Shown here piece by piece: positions 6,439 through 9,933 of a stretch of DNA of 9,933 bases. The translations under genes were made by a program, and so were the position numbers. Positions within the stretch are counted from its first letter, which is position 1. Each line of letters opens with the position of its first letter. Source of the DNA: DASWRT01 sp036403035 (GTDB lineage: Bacteria; Pseudomonadota; Alphaproteobacteria; ATCC43930; CGMCC-115725). The DNA is taken from NCBI GenBank assembly GCA_036403035.1, contig DASWRT010000385.1, forward strand, positions 1 through 9,933, given 5' to 3'. The notes under the pieces were generated by a model. The model searched no databases, was not told where the DNA came from, and was given only the letters and a program-made list of their open reading frames with translations.

Positions 6439-7839
6439 TCAGGACGGGGCGCCTGCCGAGGGGCGACGGGCGGCTGCGGCCGACGACGTCGTGACGTCGT
6501 CGGCGCTCGGCGCCAGCTCTTCGAGCGATTTCGCCTTCGTCTCGATCCCGAACACCGCCACCATCACGACCTGCACGACGAGCAGCCCCGTCACCAGACC
6601 GATCACGCCCGAAATCCCGGTCGCCGCGAACAGCGGCACCGCGAGCTGGGGCGTCACGATCGTCATGAGCCGGCCGGCCGTGTTGCAGAACCCCGCGCCG
6701 CGCATGCGGATCTCGGTCGGGAACAGCTCCGGGACATAGAGCCCCCATGCGATCGCGACGAGGACGTAGACGGCGGTGACGAGAAGGAACCCGATGATGG
6801 TGAGCAGGGTCGGATCGGTCGTCTGCGGATAGAGAACGCCGAAGATGATCGCGAGCACGGAGAAGACGACGATGCAGGGCTTTCGGCCGGCCCTGTCGCT
6901 GAGCCACATGCCGATCAGCGCGCCGACCGGGCCGCCGAAGGACATCAGCGTCGTGTAGTTGAGCGAGGTCACGATGTTGATGCCCTGCTTGACCATGAAG
7001 GTCGGCAGGAAGGCGATGAAGCCGTAGATCGTCGTATTCAGAGCGATCAGCAGGACGCTGCCGGTGATCGTCCGCATCAGCATCCCGCGCGAGAAGAGCG
7101 CGCCCAGCGACGGTTTCTCCAGCGCGATCCGTTCGACGATGGGTGCTGGCGGCAGCGTCTTGCCGTCCGCCTCTACTTCGCGCTCGATCTCGGACAGGAC
7201 GCGTTCGGCCTCCGCGGTGTGGCCCTTCGCTTCGAGCCAGCGCGGCGACTCCGGCATCGACTTGCGCAGATACCACACGAACAGGGCGCCGACGCCGACG
7301 ATCACGAACATCCAGCGCCAGCCGAAATTCGGAATGACGGCGCGTCCGATAAGGGCCGAGAAGAACAGCGCCGAATTCGTCACGACGGCGAGCGCTGCTC
7401 CCCACCTCCCGCGGCTTCGCGGCGGCACGATCTCGCTCAGGGCGACGTAGCCGACGACGATTTCGGCGCCCAGGCCGCATCCCATGACGAACCGGGCGGC
7501 GATCAGCCAGGACATGGTCGGGGCGAAGGCGCCGACGAGAGACGCGCCGCCAAAGATCAGGAGGTTGACCTGATAGGAGAAGCGCCGGCCATAGCGGTCG
7601 CCGAGAATGCCGGCGAGCCACGCGCCGACCACCATCCCCGCGAACGTCACCGAGATGAAGTTCGCATTCAGCGCCGGAGCCGACCAGCCGGTGCTGACCA
7701 GGGTCGCCAGTACGGCGCCCTGCAGATAGATCTCGAAGGCGTCTAGAAACATGCCGGCGCCGATCAGCCCGAGCATGCGGTAGTGGAAACGGGATACCGG
7801 CAGCCGGTCCAGTCTTGCGCCTGCGTTGATCGCAGCCAT
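6439..7839 (-). CDS. MFS transporter of sugar-porter / metabolite:H+ symporter type
   Basis: This 466-residue carrier has about twelve membrane segments. Segment 1 carries the acidic FLDAFEIY (D33, E36), compare the D-G-x-D of aromatic-acid symporters. Motif A is GDRYGRR (80-86), repeated in the second half as SDRAGRK (314-320). PESPRWL (196-202) and ELFPTEIR (371-378) are sugar-porter/SP-like signatures. Such proteins usually take up sugars, vitamins or aromatic and other carboxylates with protons at the inner membrane. ATG 7839 has GGGAGGAG just upstream (four bases between GGAGG and ATG). The C-terminal tail is short, Ser/Ala-rich and cytosolic. It belongs to a different MFS family from the transporter at 3900-5162, so the cluster has two dissimilar carriers. 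It diverges from the second YrdC-like gene across a 181-bp region holding an operator and may share that control. Confidence 0.9.
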   Translation of the reverse strand: MAAINAGARLDRLPVSRFHYRMLGLIGAGMFLDAFEIYLQGAVLATLVSTGWSAPALNANFISVTFAGMVVGAWLAGILGDRYGRRFSYQVNLLIFGGASLVGAFAPTMSWLIAARFVMGCGLGAEIVVGYVALSEIVPPRSRGRWGAALAVVTNSALFFSALIGRAVIPNFGWRWMFVIVGVGALFVWYLRKSMPESPRWLEAKGHTAEAERVLSEIEREVEADGKTLPPAPIVERIALEKPSLGALFSRGMLMRTITGSVLLIALNTTIYGFIAFLPTFMVKQGINIVTSLNYTTLMSFGGPVGALIGMWLSDRAGRKPCIVVFSVLAIIFGVLYPQTTDPTLLTIIGFLLVTAVYVLVAIAWGLYVPELFPTEIRMRGAGFCNTAGRLMTIVTPQLAVPLFAATGISGVIGLVTGLLVVQVVMVAVFGIETKAKSLEELAPSADDVTTSSAAAARRPSAGAPS

Positions 7840-7931
7840 CGCTCCTCCCTATTTCTTCGGGGCTTCCGCCCTCGCGTTCGTTCTTGTTCCACCGGGCCGT
7901 CCGCCGCTTCGCCGAGCCGCCGCGGAGAGGC

Positions 7932-7937
7932 TTGACA
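7932..7937 (+). promoter_or_regulatory. Probable -35 box of the YrdC-like gene 2
   Basis: A consensus TTGACA lies 22 bp before the operator at 7960-7973, similar to the 25 and 27 bp between -35 box and operator at the other two promoters. The -10 region expected near 7954-7961 (TGTCTCTT) is poor. The TTGACA is also inside a small inverted repeat (CTTGA 7931-7935, TCAAG 7943-7947) of unknown meaning. Confidence 0.45.
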
Positions 7938-7959
7938 CCGGATCAAGCTCTAATGTCTC

Positions 7960-7973
7960 TTTGTCCGGACAAA
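7960..7973. promoter_or_regulatory. Operator copy C (perfect 14-bp palindrome)
   Basis: TTTGTCCGGACAAA is a perfect palindrome and the best version of the motif also found at 2091-2104 and 2922-2935. It lies between the divergent second MFS gene and the second YrdC-like gene, 47 bp upstream of the latter's ATG, near the expected start of the rightward transcript. It probably controls the YrdC-like gene 2 and possibly the transporter as well. Confidence 0.8.
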
Positions 7974-8020
7974 AGACGCTAACGAGCGCGCCGCAGAGTG
8001 TCAAGGCGGATGGGGGGACG

Positions 8021-8695
8021 ATGAGCCTGTTCGATATCGAAGGCGACGCACGCCGGGCATTCGCCGCGCTGAAGGCGGGCGGCGTCGCGGTCGTCCCGAA
8101 CGACATCGGCTATTCGGCCCTGGGCGGCTCGCCCGGCGCGCTCCACCGGATCTTCACCGCCAAGAAGCGGCAGCCGTCGAAACTCAACGCCATGGTCGGC
8201 AATCTCGATCTGCATCGCGAGATCCATCGCTGCGGCACCCGCGGCCGGGAGATCGTTCAGGCGATCACGGAGGATTACGGCCTTCCGCTCGGATGCATTG
8301 CGCCTTTTCGCGCCGACCATCCGATGTTCCGCACCCTGGACCGGGAAACGGTCGAGCGGAGCACGAGGGATGGGACGCTCGTCATCTTGCTCAACGCCGG
8401 ACGCTTCCACGCGGCGCTCACGCGCCTGAGCCACCGCGAGCTGCACCCGCTGTTCGGGTCGTCGGCGAACCTCTCGACGAGCGGTACGAAGTTCAAGGTC
8501 GAGGACATCGAGCGGGAAATCCTCGACCTCGCCGATGTCGTGATCGACCACGGGCTTCAGAAGTATCACCCGTACAGAGCGTCCTCGACTCTGCTCGATG
8601 TCGAGACGCTGAAAGTCGTGCGCGTCGGCTCATGTTATCCGGACATCGCTTATGTTCTGCGCCGCCATTTCGGCGTCGATCTGCCTCAAGTTTAA
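8021..8695 (+). CDS. Divergent YrdC/Sua5-like domain protein (paralogue 2)
   Basis: This 224-residue single-domain protein is the paralogue of the product of 2201-2908. A hand alignment over about 212 positions gives about 43% identity with one single-residue gap. Shared blocks are GGVAVVPNDIGY (20-31), IFTAKKR with the K-x-R pair K48/R50, GNLDLHREIH (60-69), LLNAG, FGSSANLS (145-152), VIDHG..KY, SSTLLD (188-193) and a C-terminal FGVDL. These match YrdC/TsaC/Sua5 landmarks, but the family's P-G-P-x-T stretch is again altered (GLPLGCI). The start is ATG 8021, preceded by a poor G-run (GGGGGGACG) instead of a true Shine-Dalgarno; in-frame starts farther upstream would cross the operator. It is monocistronic as far as seen, followed by a weak hairpin. 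A role in t6A synthesis is unlikely; the substrate is unknown. Confidence 0.85.
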   Translation: MSLFDIEGDARRAFAALKAGGVAVVPNDIGYSALGGSPGALHRIFTAKKRQPSKLNAMVGNLDLHREIHRCGTRGREIVQAITEDYGLPLGCIAPFRADHPMFRTLDRETVERSTRDGTLVILLNAGRFHAALTRLSHRELHPLFGSSANLSTSGTKFKVEDIEREILDLADVVIDHGLQKYHPYRASSTLLDVETLKVVRVGSCYPDIAYVLRRHFGVDLPQV

Positions 8696-8702
8696 GGTCT
8701 GG

Positions 8703-8718
8703 GGCGCGACGTAGCGCC
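8703..8718 (+). terminator. Weak hairpin after the YrdC-like gene 2
   Basis: GGCGC and GCGCC form a 5-bp stem around GACGTA, eight bases after the stop codon. A short T run (ATTT) follows several bases later. The stem is short, so this is only a candidate terminator. The rest of 8719-8849 shows no gene and no clear signal, apart from GGAAAACCTACC at 8729-8740, which recurs at 8952-8963 inside the repeat element. Confidence 0.25.
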
Positions 8719-8849
8719 GCTCGCATTTGGAAAACCTACCCGCTACGGGCGGCCGGCGGCTGGAACCGAGCCGTTGCCCACGTCGCTGCCCGACCGCGTT
8801 TTCCGCATGACCAGGAGTGCATCCGCTGCGCTCCGTGAAGAGGAATTTT

Positions 8850-9058
8850 GAATCGGGGATCGGGGGGATACTGAAAAGAGAACACTTCAACGCGAACGAC
8901 GCAAAGTGCACGAAGGCCGCAAAGGGGATGATTGCGCGCCTGCGGCGCGCAGGAAAACCTACCTTCGCGTTCTTCGCGAACCCTTTGCGACCTTCGCGTT
9001 AAGGCGTTCCTCCCCTTCCATCCCCCCGATCCCCGATCATCCCCCCGATCCCCGATTC
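8850..9058. repeat. About 209-bp imperfect inverted-repeat element
   Basis: The outer arms GAATCGGGGATCGGGGGGAT (8850-8869) and its exact reverse complement (9039-9058) are a 20/20 inverted repeat. Inside, 8911-8926 pairs with 8981-8996 at 15 of 16 positions, and 8889-8906 could pair with 8983-9000 at 16 of 18. TGCGCGCC/GGCGCGCA (8933-8940, 8944-8951) forms an 8-bp stem with a 3-base loop near the middle. CTTCGCG recurs three times between 8963 and 9000. It has no coding capacity of note. It resembles REP/REPIN-like or miniature mobile elements made of palindromes, and could fold into a long cruciform and end transcription from both sides. Its right arm enters the 3' end of lipB. That it is dispersed elsewhere in the genome is inference. 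Confidence 0.75.
9019..9056. repeat. Two tandem 19-bp repeats at the right arm of the element
   Basis: CATCCCCCCGATCCCCGAT occurs at 9019-9037 and again, without a gap and without mismatch, at 9038-9056. The second copy contains the lipB stop codon (9037-9039 on the minus strand straddles the junction) and its last codons. It looks like a slippage duplication of the element's terminal arm. Confidence 0.85.
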
Positions 9059-9798
9059 AGGTTCTCTATTTCCTCTTCCCCGCCGAACACCTCCCGGAAC
9101 GCCCCCATCAGGGCGGAGTCGACTTCCGGCATCGAGGCGGTGATGCCGAGAGCGGCGAGGGAGGTCACGCCGTGCCGGCTGATGCCGCAGGGGACGATGC
9201 CGCGATAGTGCGTGAGGTCCGGCTCGACGTTGAGCGCGACGCCGTGAAACGTCACCCAGCGGCGGACGCGGACGCCGATCGCCGCGATCTTGTCCTCGCG
9301 GCCTCCCGGCTGCGCGACCCAGATGCCGACGCGGCCCTCGCGCCGCTCGCCACTGATATTGAAGCGGTGGAGCGTCCGGATCAGCCACTCCTCGAGGTTG
9401 TGCACGAAGGCGCGCACGTCGCGGTTGCGGCCGGGCCGCGACAGGTCGAGCATGACGTAGGCGATCCGCTGCCCCGGCCCGTGATAGGTGAACTGCCCGC
9501 CGCGTCCGGTGCGGTGGACCGGGAACAGGGCGGGCTCCAGCAAATCATCGGCGCGGGCGCTGGTCCCGGCGGTGTAGAGCGGCGGGTGCTCCAGCAGCCA
9601 GACCATCTCCCGCGCCGTTCCGTCGCGGACCGCCGCGACGCGCGCTTCCATATCGGCGATCGCCGCCTCGTACGGCACCGCCGGCTGGTCGCTGATCCGC
9701 CACTCGATTCCGCCGGTGCTTTGCGCCGCCGCCGCTGCTCCGTCTCGAATTCCGTCCGGCACCACCTGCTCGCCCTCGTCCGTGCCCGCGCTCACCAT
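9037..9798 (-). CDS. lipB: LipB, octanoyl-[acyl-carrier-protein]:protein N-octanoyltransferase
   Basis: This 253-residue cytosolic enzyme transfers octanoate from octanoyl-ACP to the lipoyl domains of 2-oxoacid dehydrogenases and the glycine cleavage H protein, the first step of endogenous lipoate synthesis. Clear signatures are LEHPPLYTAGTSA (69-81), HRTGRGGQFTYHGPGQ (95-110) and the catalytic pair K170 (EDKIAAIGVRV) and C204 (GIVPCGI). Their 34-residue spacing equals that of the E. coli and M. tuberculosis enzymes. Start ATG 9798 has only a weak AGCGAG before it, and about the first 30 residues (A/G-rich) extend beyond the conserved core, so a later start is possible. The last six residues, NRGSGG, are encoded by the arm of the inverted-repeat element. 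It is not obviously part of the neighbouring catabolic cluster. Confidence 0.95.
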   Translation of the reverse strand: MVSAGTDEGEQVVPDGIRDGAAAAAQSTGGIEWRISDQPAVPYEAAIADMEARVAAVRDGTAREMVWLLEHPPLYTAGTSARADDLLEPALFPVHRTGRGGQFTYHGPGQRIAYVMLDLSRPGRNRDVRAFVHNLEEWLIRTLHRFNISGERREGRVGIWVAQPGGREDKIAAIGVRVRRWVTFHGVALNVEPDLTHYRGIVPCGISRHGVTSLAALGITASMPEVDSALMGAFREVFGGEEEIENLNRGSGG

Positions 9799-9844
9799 CT
9801 CGCTTGATATGGGTGTCCCGATTTGCTAATCACCGCGTCCACCA

Positions 9845-9864
9845 CCGGCAAGCATAATTGCCGG
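9845..9864 (+). promoter_or_regulatory. Hairpin with candidate -10 box before the tRNA gene
   Basis: CCGGCAA (9845-9851) and TTGCCGG (9858-9864) form a perfect 7-bp stem around GCATAA. The overlapping CATAAT at 9853-9858 is a good -10 box at a suitable distance from the tRNA start at 9876. No convincing -35 is seen. Confidence 0.35.
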
Positions 9865-9875
9865 TCGGTCACGAT

Positions 9876-9933
9876 GCGGTCGTGGCGGAATTGGTAGACG
9901 CGCTAGCTTGAGGTGCTAGTGCCCGAAAGGGCT
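9876..9933 (+). tRNA. tRNA-Leu (anticodon GAG), 3' part outside window
   Basis: The gene starts with the acceptor strand GCGGTCG and TG, followed by a D-arm with GGAATTGGTAGAC typical of bacterial tRNA-Leu. The anticodon arm is CTAGC, loop TTGAGGT, GCTAG, giving anticodon GAG, which reads CUC/CUU leucine codons. The sequence then enters the long variable arm (TGCCCGAAAGGGC) characteristic of class II tRNAs, where the window ends. The T-arm and acceptor 3' strand are not seen. Confidence 0.93.

Noticed and set aside
5066..7621. Very long (851-codon) leftward open frame
   Set aside because: It runs antisense to the CaiB/BaiF gene and out of frame with the second MFS gene. Its translation is low-complexity Arg/Ala-rich sequence, and both overlapped genes have clear family motifs. 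It is a product of high GC.
7826..8020. Upstream start for the second YrdC-like gene
   Set aside because: It would cross the operator and promoter and overlap the start of the divergent transporter gene; the conserved alignment with paralogue 1 begins only after 8021.
9019..9056. Tandem 19-bp repeats as a mini CRISPR array
   Set aside because: The copies are contiguous with no spacers, are part of a palindromic element arm, and have no cas genes nearby.

Overview
The window is GC-rich (clearly above 60%) with dense coding and alphaproteobacterial-looking gene content, probably from a rhizobial- or rhodospirillal-type soil or plant-associated organism; that placement is inference. The core, about 1-8695, is an accessory catabolic and transport cluster. 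A more housekeeping-like right edge, about 9037-9933, carries lipB (octanoyltransferase) and the start of a tRNA-Leu(GAG) gene.

Layout from left to right: (i) a leftward operon of a MaoC-type hydratase, a small DUF4089/AtzG-like protein with a TTG start, and an amidase-signature hydrolase that runs off the left edge; (ii) a leftward YrdC/Sua5-like gene; (iii) a rightward set of a TauD-type Fe(II)/2-oxoglutarate dioxygenase, an MFS transporter and a CaiB/BaiF-family protein that keeps the His/Asp/Glu residues of alpha-methylacyl-CoA racemases; (iv) a leftward second MFS transporter of another family, convergent with (iii) across a GC-rich hairpin; (v) a rightward second YrdC/Sua5-like gene, a paralogue of the first (about 43% identical by hand alignment, one gap); (vi) a roughly 209-bp inverted-repeat element whose right arm is tandemly duplicated and encodes the last codons of lipB; (vii) lipB and the tRNA.

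The main observation is a shared 14-bp palindrome, TTTGTCCG(G/T)ACAAA. It occurs at 2091-2104, 2922-2935 (with a second core, TGTCCGGACA, exactly 21 bp away at 2945-2954) and 7960-7973. Each copy sits in front of a transcription unit; two lie just downstream of recognisable -35/-10 boxes, as expected for a repressor site. This links the hydratase/amidase operon and both YrdC-like genes into one local regulon, probably together with the divergent dioxygenase/transporter/CoA-enzyme set and the second transporter. No regulator gene is visible in the window.

A reasonable reading is an inducible pathway for an unidentified compound that is imported (MFS), oxidised (dioxygenase), hydrolysed at an amide (amidase) and handled as a CoA thioester (CaiB/BaiF protein, MaoC). 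The role of two divergent YrdC-like proteins in such a pathway is unexplained. YrdC domains otherwise make threonylcarbamoyl-AMP or transfer carbamoyl groups, so an ATP/bicarbonate-dependent carbamoylation step is one speculative possibility.
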